Below are positions 25,299 through 33,919 of a stretch of DNA of 47,781 nucleotides, piece by piece. The DNA comes from Aquincola sp. (lineage in GTDB: Bacteria; Pseudomonadota; Gammaproteobacteria; Burkholderiales; Burkholderiaceae_C). Below the pieces are notes generated by a model that searched no databases, had not been told where the DNA came from, and worked only from the letters and a program-made list of their open reading frames with translations. Location of the stretch: assembly GCA_022841885.1 (NCBI GenBank), contig JALHQP010000017.1, positions 1 to 47,781 on the forward strand. Reading direction: 5' to 3'. Made by a program: the position numbers and the translations under genes. Position 1 is the stretch's first letter, and each line of letters opens with the position of its first letter.

Positions 25299-26714
25299 AT
25301 GAACGCACCGAACGATCTGCATCCGCGCGTCGAACGCCGGCCCGTGCCCGCCACGATGCTCGACGCCCTGAAAGCGCGCTTCGGCGAGCGCTGCTCGACC
25401 GCCGCCGCGGTGCGCGACCAGCATGGCCGCGGCGAGTCGGTCTACGACGCCGCGCCGCCCGAGGCGGTGCTGTTCTGCGAATCGACCGTCGAAGTGGCTT
25501 TCGTCGTCAAGCAGGCCGCTGCGCACGGCGTGCCGGTGATCCCCTTCGGCGTCGGCTCCTCGCTCGAAGGCCACCTGCTCGCGGTGCAGGGCGGCGTCAG
25601 CGTCGACCTGTCGCGCATGAACCGCATCGTGCAGATCAATGCCGAGGACCTGACGGTCACGGTGGAGGCCGGCGTCACGCGCGAGCAGCTCAACCGCGAG
25701 ATCAAGGACACGGGCCTGTTCTTCCCGATCGACCCGGGCGCCAACGCCACGCTCGGCGGCATGAGCGCCACGCGCGCCTCGGGCACGAACGCGGTGCGCT
25801 ACGGCACGATGAAGGACAACGTGCTGGCGCTGACCGTCGTCTCGGCCGACGGCAGCGTGATGCGCACCGGCACGCGCGCCAAGAAGTCATCCGCCGGCTA
25901 CGACCTGACGCGCCTGTTCGTCGGCAGCGAGGGCACGCTGGGCGTGATGACCGAGATCACGCTCAGGCTCTATCCGCTGCCCGAGGCGGTGAGCGCGGCC
26001 ACCTGCTCCTTCCAGCGCATCGACGACGCGGTGCAGACGACGATCGAGGTCATCCAGATGGGCGTGCCGATCGCGCGCTGCGAATTGCTCGACGCCAACG
26101 CAATCCGGGCGGTCAACCGACACTCCAAGCTGACGCTGCGCGAAGCGCCGATGCTGCTGATGGAGTTCCATGGCAGCGAGGCCGGCGTGGCCGAGCAGTC
26201 GGCGACGGTGCAGGAGATCGCGCGCGGCCATGGCGGCACCGACTTCGAATGGGCGCGCACGCCCGAAGAGCGCACTCGCCTGTGGAAGGCGCGTCACGAG
26301 TCCTACTTCGCGGCGCTGCAGATGCGCCCGGGCTGCCGCTGCCAGAGCTCGGACACCTGCGTACCGATCTCGCGCCTGGCCGAATGCATCAACGAGAGCG
26401 TGGACGACGCCGAGGCCTCCGGTATCCCGTACTGGATCGTCGGCCATGTCGGTGACGGCAACTTCCATCTCTCGTACCTGATGGACCCGGACGACACGGC
26501 CGAATGCGCCCGGGTCGAGGACCTGAACGTGAAGATGGTGCAGCGCGCACTGCGGCTGGAGGGTACCTGCACCGGCGAGCATGGCATCGGCCTGCACAAG
26601 ATGCCCTACCTGCTCGACGAAGCCGGCCCGGCGGCGGTGGGGACCATGCGCAGCATCAAGCGCGCGCTCGATCCGAAGAACATCATGAACCCGGGGAAGA
26701 TCTTCACCCTCTGA
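25299..26714 (+). CDS. FAD-binding D-lactate / glycolate-type dehydrogenase
   Basis: A 471-residue member of the vanillyl-alcohol-oxidase/GlcD superfamily. The PP-loop region for FAD is VPVIPFGVGSSLEGHLLAV (about 84-102). PGANATLGGMSATRASGTN and GYDLTRLFVGSEGTLGVMTE complete the FAD domain. The C-terminal catalytic domain has GHVGDGNFHLSYL and GTCTGEHGIGLHK with conserved histidines. Candidate substrates are D-lactate, glycolate or another 2-hydroxyacid; an Ldh/Dld-type D-lactate dehydrogenase (cytochrome) is the closest guess. A GGAGG ribosome site seven bases upstream fixes the start. It stands alone between the small gene and a lipoprotein gene. Confidence 0.93.
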   Translation: MNAPNDLHPRVERRPVPATMLDALKARFGERCSTAAAVRDQHGRGESVYDAAPPEAVLFCESTVEVAFVVKQAAAHGVPVIPFGVGSSLEGHLLAVQGGVSVDLSRMNRIVQINAEDLTVTVEAGVTREQLNREIKDTGLFFPIDPGANATLGGMSATRASGTNAVRYGTMKDNVLALTVVSADGSVMRTGTRAKKSSAGYDLTRLFVGSEGTLGVMTEITLRLYPLPEAVSAATCSFQRIDDAVQTTIEVIQMGVPIARCELLDANAIRAVNRHSKLTLREAPMLLMEFHGSEAGVAEQSATVQEIARGHGGTDFEWARTPEERTRLWKARHESYFAALQMRPGCRCQSSDTCVPISRLAECINESVDDAEASGIPYWIVGHVGDGNFHLSYLMDPDDTAECARVEDLNVKMVQRALRLEGTCTGEHGIGLHKMPYLLDEAGPAAVGTMRSIKRALDPKNIMNPGKIFTL

Positions 26715-26777
26715 CCCGGCGCGCCACCGGTTTGCGGCATGATGCGTGCCCTTGACTTTGCAATGGGAGCGAACTTC

Positions 26778-27794
26778 ATGGCGTCGATGCATCGGTGGTG
26801 GGCTCTGGGCGCGGTGGCGCTGGCCTTGGCGGCCTGCGGCGGCGGCGGCGGCGACAGCGGGTCGGCCGCCGTGGTGGTGCCCACGGGCGTGCGCAGCGGC
26901 GCAGCCTCGGCCGGCGCGGACGTGACCCAGGCCAACGCGATGGGTTTCGTCGGCGTGATGGCGCGCAGCGTGCTAGGGGCGGCCGATGGCAACGTGCCGG
27001 TGCTCTCGAGTGGACGCGAGTCGCCGCAGGCACGGTTGGCCGGTACGCAGGCCGCGCCGGGGCTGCTGCGTTTTGCTGCCAACACCGCGGCGCGCAGCCT
27101 GGCCCGCCCCACGTCGCGCGAACAGGCGCAGGCGGTGACGACAGAGCCGCTGCCGTGTGTGAGCGGCTCAGGCAGCGTCACGGTGAACGATGCGGACAAC
27201 AACCTGCGGGTCAGCCGCGGCGACAGCTTCAGCTTCGTGTTCACGAACTGCGTGCTCGAAGTCGGCCTGCCTGCAGTGACCGGTACGCTGGCCTTCACCA
27301 TCAACGCCGTCGAGCTCAATGCGCAGGAAGAACCCACGGCGCTCGACGCCACGATCACGCTGACCGGTTTTGCCGAGGCCGGCTTCGGCAGCATGAGCGG
27401 CAGCTTCCGCGTCTGGTACAGGGACGAGTCGGCCACCAGCACGCGCCAGCGCATCAGTTATCTCGACACCACGGTGATCGAAGCGGGCCAGAACCTGGTC
27501 TACCGCTTCGACGTCTACGGCGTCGCCGGCACCACGGGCGGCACGTTCGACCTCAACGGTGCGCTGACCGTCGGCGGCCAGGCCTACGCCATGTCGAGCA
27601 CGCTGTTCACGCATGGCGCCGGCACCCTGCCGGCCTCGGGCGCGGTCACGCTGCGCGATGCGGCCGGCGACGCGGTGATCGTGCGTGCACGCAGCACGAC
27701 GACCTTCGACCTCGAGTTCCAGGCCGCCGGTGCGGCGGCGCCGACCGTGGTCTCGGCCGGCTTGCTCTGGAGCGCCTACCGGCTCGCCAACTGA
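26778..27794 (+). CDS. Putative lipoprotein, function unknown
   Basis: A 338-residue protein whose N-terminus ends in the lipobox LAAC (Cys20), followed by a Gly-rich tether. The body is Thr/Ser/Gly-rich with predicted beta structure (GSVTVNDADNNLRVSRGDSF, TFDLNGALTVGGQAYAMSST), and one Cys pair is visible (LPCVSG and FTNCVL). No family was recognised. GGGAG eight bases before 26778 selects this ATG over in-frame ATGs at 26739, 26742 and 26763. It converges on spoVR with 16 bases between the stops. Confidence 0.72.
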   Translation: MASMHRWWALGAVALALAACGGGGGDSGSAAVVVPTGVRSGAASAGADVTQANAMGFVGVMARSVLGAADGNVPVLSSGRESPQARLAGTQAAPGLLRFAANTAARSLARPTSREQAQAVTTEPLPCVSGSGSVTVNDADNNLRVSRGDSFSFVFTNCVLEVGLPAVTGTLAFTINAVELNAQEEPTALDATITLTGFAEAGFGSMSGSFRVWYRDESATSTRQRISYLDTTVIEAGQNLVYRFDVYGVAGTTGGTFDLNGALTVGGQAYAMSSTLFTHGAGTLPASGAVTLRDAAGDAVIVRARSTTTFDLEFQAAGAAAPTVVSAGLLWSAYRLAN

Positions 27795-27810
27795 GCGAAG
27801 CCGCGGCCGC

Positions 27811-29370
27811 TCAGGCCTTCGGTTCGACCGCCCAGCGCTGCGTCACGTCGCCGTCGTTGTCCACGCTTTCCAGCTGGACCGGGAAGCCCCACAGGCGCGC
27901 GACATGCCGCAGCACCTCCTGCGCCGAGTCGTCGAGCGGCCGGCTGTTGTGCTGGGTGTGGCGCAGCGTCAGTGCGCGGTCGCCGCGAACGTTGACGTTC
28001 CAGACCTGGATGTTCGGTTCGCGCGAACCGAGGTCGTACTGGCGTGACAGCGCCTCGCGCACGCGGCGGTAGCCGGCGTCGTCGTGGATCGCGCTGACCT
28101 CGAGCTCCTCGTCGTCCTCGTCGTCGGTGATCGCGAACAGGCGCAGCTCGCGCATCAGCTTCGGGCTCAGGAACTGGCCGACGAAGCTCTCGTCCTTGAA
28201 GTTGCGCATCGCGTGGTCCAACGCCGGCAGCCAGGGTTTGCCGGCGAGGTCCGGGAACCACTCGCGGTCCTCCGCCGTGGGCTGCTCGCAAATGCGCTTG
28301 AGGTCCGTGTACATCGCGAAGCCGAGCGCGTAGGGGTTCAGGCCCGAGTAGCCGCGGTCGCCTACGCGCGGCTGGTAGATCACGTTGGTGTGCGACTTCA
28401 GCCACTCGATCATCACGCCGTCGGTGAGGAAGCCGTCGTCGTACATGGTGTTGAGCAGGCGGTGGTGCCAGAAGGTGGCCCAGCCTTCGTTCATCACCTG
28501 GGTCTGGCGCTGCGGATAGAAGTACTGCGACACCTTGCGCACGATGCGCACGATCTCGCGCTGCCAGGGCTCGAGCAGCGGCGCGTTCTTCTCCATGAAG
28601 TACAGGATGTTCTCCTGCGGCTCCTCGGGGAAGCGCTTGGCCGCGGCCGCTGCATCCGGCTTGTCGGCGCGGCGCGGCAGCGTGCGCCACAGGTCGTTGA
28701 CCTGTTGCTGGGCATAGTTCTCACGGTCCTTGCGCTCGGCCAGCTCCTGCGCCAGCGACTTGCGGCTCGGCCGGCGGTAGCGGTCGACACCGTGGTTCAT
28801 CAGCGCGTGGCAGCTGTCGAGCAGTTCCTCCACCGCGTCGATGCCGTGCTTCTCCTCGCAGGCGGCGACGTAGTTCTTGGCATAGACCAGGTAGTCGATG
28901 ATCGACGACGCATCGGTCCACATGCGGAACAGGTAGTTGCCCTTGAAGAAGCTGTTGTGCCCGTAGGCGGCATGCGCGATCACGAGCGCCTGCATCGCCA
29001 TCGTGTTCTCCTCCATCAGGTAGCTGATGCAGGGGTCGGAGTTGATGACGATCTCGTAGGCCAGGCCCATCGCGCCACGCTTGTAGTTCTTCTCGTTGGA
29101 GATGAACTCCTTGCCGTAGCTCCAGTGGCGGTAGTTCACCGGCATGCCCACCGACGCGTAGGCATCCATCATCTGCTCGGCGGTGATGATCTCGAGCTGG
29201 TTCGGGTAGGTGTCCAGGCCGTAGCGGCGGGCGGTGTCGCGGATCACCTCGTGGTAGCGCTCGATCAGCTCGAAGCTCCAGTCGCTCGGGCCGGGCAGCG
29301 GTTCGGACGGGCGTCGGCTCGGCGGCAGCGGGTGCATCAGCGGCTCGGGCATCGTGGACCTGCGCGTCAT
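27811..29370 (-). CDS. spoVR: SpoVR family protein
   Basis: A 519-residue protein. SpoVR signatures include YPNQLEIITAEQMMDAYASV, GKEFISNEKNYKRGAMGLAY, EIVINSDPCISYLMEENTM, HAAYGHNSFFKGNYLFRMWT and QVMNEGWATFWHHRLLNTMY. It acts with YeaH and PrkA in stress and stationary-phase physiology in proteobacteria; the biochemical role is unknown despite its naming from Bacillus spore cortex formation. The ATG overlaps the yeaH stop by four bases (ATGA), so the genes are translationally coupled. An alternative start at 29352 begins MPEPLMHP. It is the last gene of the prkA-yeaH-spoVR operon. Confidence 0.93.
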   Translation of the reverse strand: MTRRSTMPEPLMHPLPPSRRPSEPLPGPSDWSFELIERYHEVIRDTARRYGLDTYPNQLEIITAEQMMDAYASVGMPVNYRHWSYGKEFISNEKNYKRGAMGLAYEIVINSDPCISYLMEENTMAMQALVIAHAAYGHNSFFKGNYLFRMWTDASSIIDYLVYAKNYVAACEEKHGIDAVEELLDSCHALMNHGVDRYRRPSRKSLAQELAERKDRENYAQQQVNDLWRTLPRRADKPDAAAAAKRFPEEPQENILYFMEKNAPLLEPWQREIVRIVRKVSQYFYPQRQTQVMNEGWATFWHHRLLNTMYDDGFLTDGVMIEWLKSHTNVIYQPRVGDRGYSGLNPYALGFAMYTDLKRICEQPTAEDREWFPDLAGKPWLPALDHAMRNFKDESFVGQFLSPKLMRELRLFAITDDEDDEELEVSAIHDDAGYRRVREALSRQYDLGSREPNIQVWNVNVRGDRALTLRHTQHNSRPLDDSAQEVLRHVARLWGFPVQLESVDNDGDVTQRWAVEPKA

Positions 29371-30662
29371 GCGGCCTTGGATTGCGTGCCCTCTTTCTTG
29401 AAGAGGTCGCGGAACACCGGGTAGATCTGGTTCGCCTCGGTCGCCTTGCGCATCGCGAAGTGCCGCTGGGTCTCGAGCAGCTGCGTGTACTCCTGCCACA
29501 GGTTCTGCTCTTCCTCGGCCACCTGAACGTAGGCGTAGTAGCGGCACAGCGGCAGGATCTTCTGGTCGAGCAGCTCGCGGCAGCGCCCGCTGTCGTGGTG
29601 CCAGTTGTCGCCGTCGCTGGCCTGGGCGCCGTAGATGTTCCACTCGCTCGGGCTGTAGCGCGCGCGGATCACCTCTTCCATCAACACGAGCGCCGAGGAC
29701 ACCACGGTGCCGCCGGTCTCGGTGGCGTGGAAGAAGTTCTGCTCGTCCACCTCGGCCGCCTGCGTGTGGTGGCGGATGAAGACGATGTCGATCTTGTCGT
29801 AGTGCCGCGTCAGGAACAGGTAGAGCAGGATGAAGAAGCGCTTGGCAAGGTCCTTGCGGCCCTCGTCCATCGAGCCCGACACGTCCATCAGGCAGAACAT
29901 CACGGCCTTGCTGGTCGGCACCGGCACCCTGACCCGGTTGCGAAAGCGCAGGTCGATCGGGTCCAGGTACGGGATGCGGGCGATGCGCGCGCGCAACTCC
30001 TCGATGCGCTCCTTCAGCGCCGTGATCTTCAGCCCCGACGCCGCGTCGCCCACCGGGGCGTCGCGCAGCAGGGCCTCGAGCTCGGCCTCGAGCTCACGCA
30101 GCTCGTGGCGCGAGTTGGCACCAATCGCGATGCGGCGCCCGATCGCGCCGCGCATCGAACGCACCACGTGCAGGTTGTTCGGCGTGCCATCGCTCGAGAA
30201 GCCGGCACGGTGGCTCTTCCACTCAGGCACCTCGGCGAGCTGGGTGCGGATCAGGTGCGGCAGCGCGAGGTCCTCGAAGAAGACCTGCATGAATTCTTCC
30301 TTCGACAGCGAGAAGACGAAGTCGTCCTCGCCCTCGCCGGAATCGCTGGCCTGGCCCTTGCCACTGCCCCCGCCCTTGCCGCCCTTGGGGCGCTCGATGC
30401 GGTCGCCCCGGATGTACTCGCGGTTGCCCGGATGCACCACCTCGCGCACGCCGCCCTGGCCGTGGTGGAACACCGGCTCGGAGATGTCCTTCTTCGGAAT
30501 CGTGATGTCCTCGCCGCGCTCGATGTCGCGGATGCCGCGACCGTCGATCGCCCGCTTGACCGCTTCCTTGATCTGGTCCTTGTAGCGGCGCAGGAAGCGC
30601 TCGCGGTTGCCCACCGACTTGTTCTTGCCGGCGAGGCGTCGGTCGATGATCTGCTGCAACAT
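29367..30662 (-). CDS. yeaH: YeaH/DUF444 family protein
   Basis: A 431-residue protein of the DUF444 family. The N-terminus is FLRRYKDQIKEAVKRAIDGR; a charged Gly-rich linker (GGKGGGSGKGQASDSGEGED) follows near residue 100. A von Willebrand A-like domain is in the second half, with the metal-site-like VMFCLMDVSGSMDEGRKDLA near 258 and TGGTVVSSALVLMEEVI. It functions with the PrkA kinase and SpoVR under nutrient and other stresses. It is coupled to spoVR and separated from prkA by a 107-base REP-like spacer. Length matches E. coli YeaH (427). Confidence 0.93.
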   Translation of the reverse strand: MLQQIIDRRLAGKNKSVGNRERFLRRYKDQIKEAVKRAIDGRGIRDIERGEDITIPKKDISEPVFHHGQGGVREVVHPGNREYIRGDRIERPKGGKGGGSGKGQASDSGEGEDDFVFSLSKEEFMQVFFEDLALPHLIRTQLAEVPEWKSHRAGFSSDGTPNNLHVVRSMRGAIGRRIAIGANSRHELRELEAELEALLRDAPVGDAASGLKITALKERIEELRARIARIPYLDPIDLRFRNRVRVPVPTSKAVMFCLMDVSGSMDEGRKDLAKRFFILLYLFLTRHYDKIDIVFIRHHTQAAEVDEQNFFHATETGGTVVSSALVLMEEVIRARYSPSEWNIYGAQASDGDNWHHDSGRCRELLDQKILPLCRYYAYVQVAEEEQNLWQEYTQLLETQRHFAMRKATEANQIYPVFRDLFKKEGTQSKAA

Positions 30663-30769
30663 CTACCCCCCCCGTTGCGCCTTCGGCGCTCCCCCCCAGG
30701 AGGGCGCCGCCAGCGGACCGGCGAAGCCGGATCCGCGGCGTCCGCTGGGCATGCGCGCGAAACCGCTCA
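30663..30769. repeat. REP-like hairpin spacer with C-runs between prkA and yeaH
   Basis: Contains two C-runs, the hairpin GCGCC-TTC-GGCGC (30677-30689), and a larger perfect inverted repeat CCAGCGGAC (30710-30718) / GTCCGCTGG (30740-30748) enclosing CCGGC-GAA-GCCGG (30718-30730). I recognise the C-run plus GCGCC-TTC/TGC-GGCGC pattern as a dispersed intergenic element of Burkholderiales genomes; that is from memory, not a search. Confidence 0.65.
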
Positions 30770-32692
30770 TCAGCTGCTCTTCCTCACGCGCAGGTACCAC
30801 TCGCACAGCAGGCGCACCTGCTTGTGCGTGTAGCCCTTGGCCACCATGCGCGTGACGAAGTCCTCGTGCTTCTTGGCCTCGTCGGCGCTGGCCTTGGCGT
30901 TGAAGCTGATCACCGGCAGCAGTTCCTCGGTGTTCGAGAACATCTTCTTCTCGATCACCGTGCGCAGCTTCTCGTAGCTGGTCCAGTTCGGGTTCTTGCC
31001 CTGGTTGCCGGCACGCGCGCGCAGCACGAAGTTGACGATCTCGTTGCGGAAGTCCTTCGGGTTGGCGATGCCGGCCGGCTTCTCGATCTTCTCCAGTTCC
31101 GCGTTGAGCGCCTGGCGGTCGAAGACCTCGCCGGTGTCGGTGTCGCGGTACTCGTGGTCCTGGATCCAGTAGTCGGCGTAGGTGACGTAACGGTCGAAGA
31201 TGTTCTGGCCGTACTCGGAGTAGCTCTCCAGGTAGGCGGTCTGGATCTCCTTGCCGATGAATTCGGCGTAGCGCGGCGCCAGCAACTCCTTGATGAAGCC
31301 GACGTACTTGTCCTCGGTCTCCTTCGGGAACTGCTCGCGCTCGATCTGCTGCTCGAGCACGTACATCAGGTGCACCGGGTTGGCCGCCACCTCGGTCGAG
31401 TCGAAGTTGAAGACCTTGGAGATGATCTTGAAGGCGAAGCGCGTCGAGATGCCGCTCATGCCCTCGTCGACGCCGGCGTAGTCGCGGTACTCCTGGTAGC
31501 TCTTGGCGCGCGGGTCGGTGTCCTTCAGGTTCTCGCCGTCGTAGATCTGCATCTTCGAGTACAGCGAGCTGTTCTCGGGCTCCTTCAGGCGCGTCAGCAC
31601 CGCGAACTGGCTCATCATCTTCAGCGTGCCCGGCGCGCACTTGGCTTCACTCAGCGAGGAGTTGCGGATCAGCTTCTCGTAGATCTTCACCTCTTCGGAC
31701 ACGCGCAGGCAGTACGGCACCTTGACGATGTAGATGCGATCCAGGAACGCTTCGTTGTTCTTGTTGTTGCGGAAGGCCTTCCACTCGCTTTCGTTGCTGT
31801 GCGCCAGCACGATGCCGTCGAACGGGATCGCGCCGAAGCCTTCAGTGCCTTTGTAGTTGTTCTCCTGCGTGGCCGTCAGCAGCGGGTGCAGCACCTTGAT
31901 CGGCGCCTTGAACATCTCGACGAACTCGAGCAGGCCCTGGTTGGCCAGGCACAGGCCGCCGGAGTAGCTGTACGCGTCCGGGTCGTCCTGGGCGTAGGTC
32001 TCGAGCTTGCGGATGTCGACCTTGCCGACCAGCGACGAGATGTCCTGGTTGTTCTCGTCGCCCGGTTCGGTCTTGGCCACGCCGACCTGCTTGAGGATCG
32101 ACGGGAAGCGCTTGACCACCTTGAACTTGCGGATGTCACCGCCGTACTCCTCCAGGCGCTTGACGGCCCAGGGGCTCAGCACGCGCTGCAGGTAACGCTG
32201 CGGGATGCCGTACTCCTTCTCGAGGATCGGCCCATCCTCGGCGGCACTGAACAGCCCGAGCGGCGACTCGTTCACCGGCGAGCCCTTGATCGCGTAGAAG
32301 GGCACGTCCTGCATCAGCTGCTTCAGGCGCTCGGCGATCGAACTCTTGCCGCCGCCCACCGGGCCCAGCAGGTAGAGGATCTGCTTCTTCTCTTCCAGGC
32401 CCTGGGCTGCATGGCGGAAGTAGGACACGACCTGCTCGATCGAATCCTCCATGCCGTAGAACTCGGCGAAGGCCGGGTAGATCTTCATCACCTTGTTGGC
32501 GAAGATCCGTGACAGCCGCGGATCGTTGCGGGTGTCCAGCATCTGCGGCTCGCCGATGGCCTTGAGCATGCGCTCGGCCGCAGTGGCGTAGGCCAGCGGG
32601 TTCTTCTTGCACTCGGCGAGGTAGTCCTCGAGCGAGAGTTCCTCTTCGCGCGTGCGCTCGTAGCGTTGTGCGAAGCTGGCGATGACGTCCAT
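30770..32692 (-). CDS. prkA: PrkA family serine protein kinase (YeaG)
   Basis: A 640-residue protein. The N-terminal AAA+-like PrkA domain has Walker A GPVGGGKSS (110-118), RNDPRLSRIFANKVMKIYPA before it, and AHSNESEWKAFRNNKNNEAF and DRIYIVKVPYCLRVSEEVKIY after. The C-terminal PrkA domain covers about 400-640 (FDRYVTYADYWIQDHEYRD, RNEIVNFVLRARAGNQGKNP). Homologues in E. coli (YeaG) act in nitrogen starvation and oxidative stress responses. A strong AAGGAGG site before 32692 decides the start. It is the first gene of the prkA-yeaH-spoVR operon, with a palindrome in its upstream region. Confidence 0.96.
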   Translation of the reverse strand: MDVIASFAQRYERTREEELSLEDYLAECKKNPLAYATAAERMLKAIGEPQMLDTRNDPRLSRIFANKVMKIYPAFAEFYGMEDSIEQVVSYFRHAAQGLEEKKQILYLLGPVGGGKSSIAERLKQLMQDVPFYAIKGSPVNESPLGLFSAAEDGPILEKEYGIPQRYLQRVLSPWAVKRLEEYGGDIRKFKVVKRFPSILKQVGVAKTEPGDENNQDISSLVGKVDIRKLETYAQDDPDAYSYSGGLCLANQGLLEFVEMFKAPIKVLHPLLTATQENNYKGTEGFGAIPFDGIVLAHSNESEWKAFRNNKNNEAFLDRIYIVKVPYCLRVSEEVKIYEKLIRNSSLSEAKCAPGTLKMMSQFAVLTRLKEPENSSLYSKMQIYDGENLKDTDPRAKSYQEYRDYAGVDEGMSGISTRFAFKIISKVFNFDSTEVAANPVHLMYVLEQQIEREQFPKETEDKYVGFIKELLAPRYAEFIGKEIQTAYLESYSEYGQNIFDRYVTYADYWIQDHEYRDTDTGEVFDRQALNAELEKIEKPAGIANPKDFRNEIVNFVLRARAGNQGKNPNWTSYEKLRTVIEKKMFSNTEELLPVISFNAKASADEAKKHEDFVTRMVAKGYTHKQVRLLCEWYLRVRKSS

Positions 32693-33023
32693 GCACGGAC
32701 CTCCTTGACGGTTCGGCCTTCGCGCAGGAGGCAAGCAAGACGCTTGCCGACCGGCAGGAGAGGCTGGGAAGTTCTGATGCAGTCCCGGCTGTACGGGCCC
32801 AGGCGGCATCAGAGCTTTCCGGTCAGAGGCTCATGGACGCTGTGTCGATGTCTCGAGTCTGCTCCCAGCATCGCACCGCGTCGCGCTATCGATGGCGTGA
32901 AATGCACGGGCAACTGCCAGCATTTCACGTCCATCGACAACGCGCCATCACGGGTCGACGCCGACAGCTTGTTTTTAGCACGACTGAGTCGCGCCGGGGC
33001 TTGGGAGTTCCTGAGCGGGGCGC
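32693..33023. other. Intergenic region upstream of prkA
   Basis: 331 bases without a convincing gene. It holds an inverted repeat at 32890-32936 and an AT-richer tract around 32968-32980 that may form part of the prkA promoter. Open frames across it on the plus strand have no ribosome site and no recognisable protein. Confidence 0.7.
32890..32936. repeat. Long inverted repeat upstream of prkA
   Basis: CGATGGCGTGAAATGC (32890-32905) and GCATTTCACGTCCATCG (32920-32936) pair along their whole length with a single-base bulge, around a 14-base loop. No T-tract follows in either direction, so an operator or RNA hairpin is likelier than a terminator. It lies about 200 bases before prkA. Confidence 0.6.
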
Positions 33024-33027
33024 TCAG
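33011..33027 (-). terminator. Hairpin at the end of the FAH hydrolase gene
   Basis: CTGAGCG (33011-33017), loop of three, CGCTCAG (33021-33027). The stem overlaps the stop codon at 33024-33026. There is no T-run after it on the minus strand, so intrinsic termination would be weak. Confidence 0.35.
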
Positions 33028-33893
33028 CCGTCGATCAAGGCCGGGTTCCAGGCATGTACCTGCTGGCGCTGCGCGCCCAGGCCCTCGATGCCCAGCGTCA
33101 TCACGTCGCCGGCCTTCAGGTACACAGGGTTGGGCTTGACGCCCATGCCCACCCCCGGCGGCGTGCCGGTGGTGATCAGGTCCCCCGGATACAGGGTCAT
33201 GAAGCGGCTCAGGTAACTGACCAGGAAGGCCGCGCCGAAGATCATGGTCTTGGTGTTGCCGGTCTGGAAGCGCTTGCCGTTCACGTCCAGCCACATGGAG
33301 AGGTTCTGGATGTCCGCGATCTCGTCCTTCGTGACCATCCAGGGGCCGATCGGGCCGAAGGTGTCGCAGCCCTTGCCCTTGTCCCACTGCGAACCGCCGC
33401 GGTCGACCTGGTACTCGCGCTCGGACACGTCGTTGACGACGCAGTAGCCGGCCACGTGCTTCAGCGCGTCGGCTTCGCTGACGTAACGCGTCTTGCTGCC
33501 GATCACGATGCCAAGTTCCACCTCCCAGTCGCCCTTGACCGAGCCCTGCGGCAGCACCACGTCGTCGTTGCAGCCGACGATGCAGCTGGTGGCCTTGGTG
33601 AAGACCACCGGCTCCTTGGGCACCGGCAGGTTCGATTCGGCGGCGTGGTCGCTGTAGTTCAGACCGATCGCGACGAACTTGCCGATGCCGGTCCAGGGCA
33701 CGCCGATGCGGCCCGGGTTCTCGACCACCGGCAGCTTGGCGACGTCGATCGCCGCCAGCGCGGCCAGGCCGGCCGGCGTCAGGTGCTTGGGCGCGAGGTC
33801 GCCGACCAGGCCCGACAGGTCCCGTACCCGGCCCTGCGCATCGAGCAGCGCCGGTTTCTCCTGGCCCTTGGGGCCGACTCGCATCAGTTTCAT
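33024..33893 (-). CDS. Fumarylacetoacetate-hydrolase family enzyme, probable 2,4-diketo-3-deoxy-L-fuconate hydrolase
   Basis: A 289-residue protein with an FAH N-terminal cap (MKLMRVGPKGQEKPALLD) and catalytic FAH domain: IGLNYSDHAAESNLPVP, EPVVFTKATSCIVG, DWEVELGIVIGSKTRYVSE (metal-binding acidic residues), GYCVVNDVSEREYQ and GDLITTGTPPGVGMG. The family cleaves 2,4-diketo acids; members of this subgroup hydrolyse 2,4-diketo-3-deoxy-L-fuconate or -rhamnonate to pyruvate and a 2-hydroxyacid. The gene just upstream encodes the matching 2-keto-3-deoxy-L-fuconate-type dehydrogenase, which supports the assignment. An AAGGAAA ribosome site precedes the ATG. It is the last gene of the sugar-acid operon. 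Confidence 0.88.
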   Translation of the reverse strand: MKLMRVGPKGQEKPALLDAQGRVRDLSGLVGDLAPKHLTPAGLAALAAIDVAKLPVVENPGRIGVPWTGIGKFVAIGLNYSDHAAESNLPVPKEPVVFTKATSCIVGCNDDVVLPQGSVKGDWEVELGIVIGSKTRYVSEADALKHVAGYCVVNDVSEREYQVDRGGSQWDKGKGCDTFGPIGPWMVTKDEIADIQNLSMWLDVNGKRFQTGNTKTMIFGAAFLVSYLSRFMTLYPGDLITTGTPPGVGMGVKPNPVYLKAGDVMTLGIEGLGAQRQQVHAWNPALIDG

Positions 33894-33919
33894 CGTCGCT
33901 TTCCTTGGTTGTAGAGAGT

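Noticed and set aside
32666-33139. Plus-strand open frame of ~157 codons across the prkA upstream region
   Set aside because: Low-complexity Arg-rich translation, overlaps the start of prkA and the end of the FAH gene, no ribosome site and no recognisable domain.
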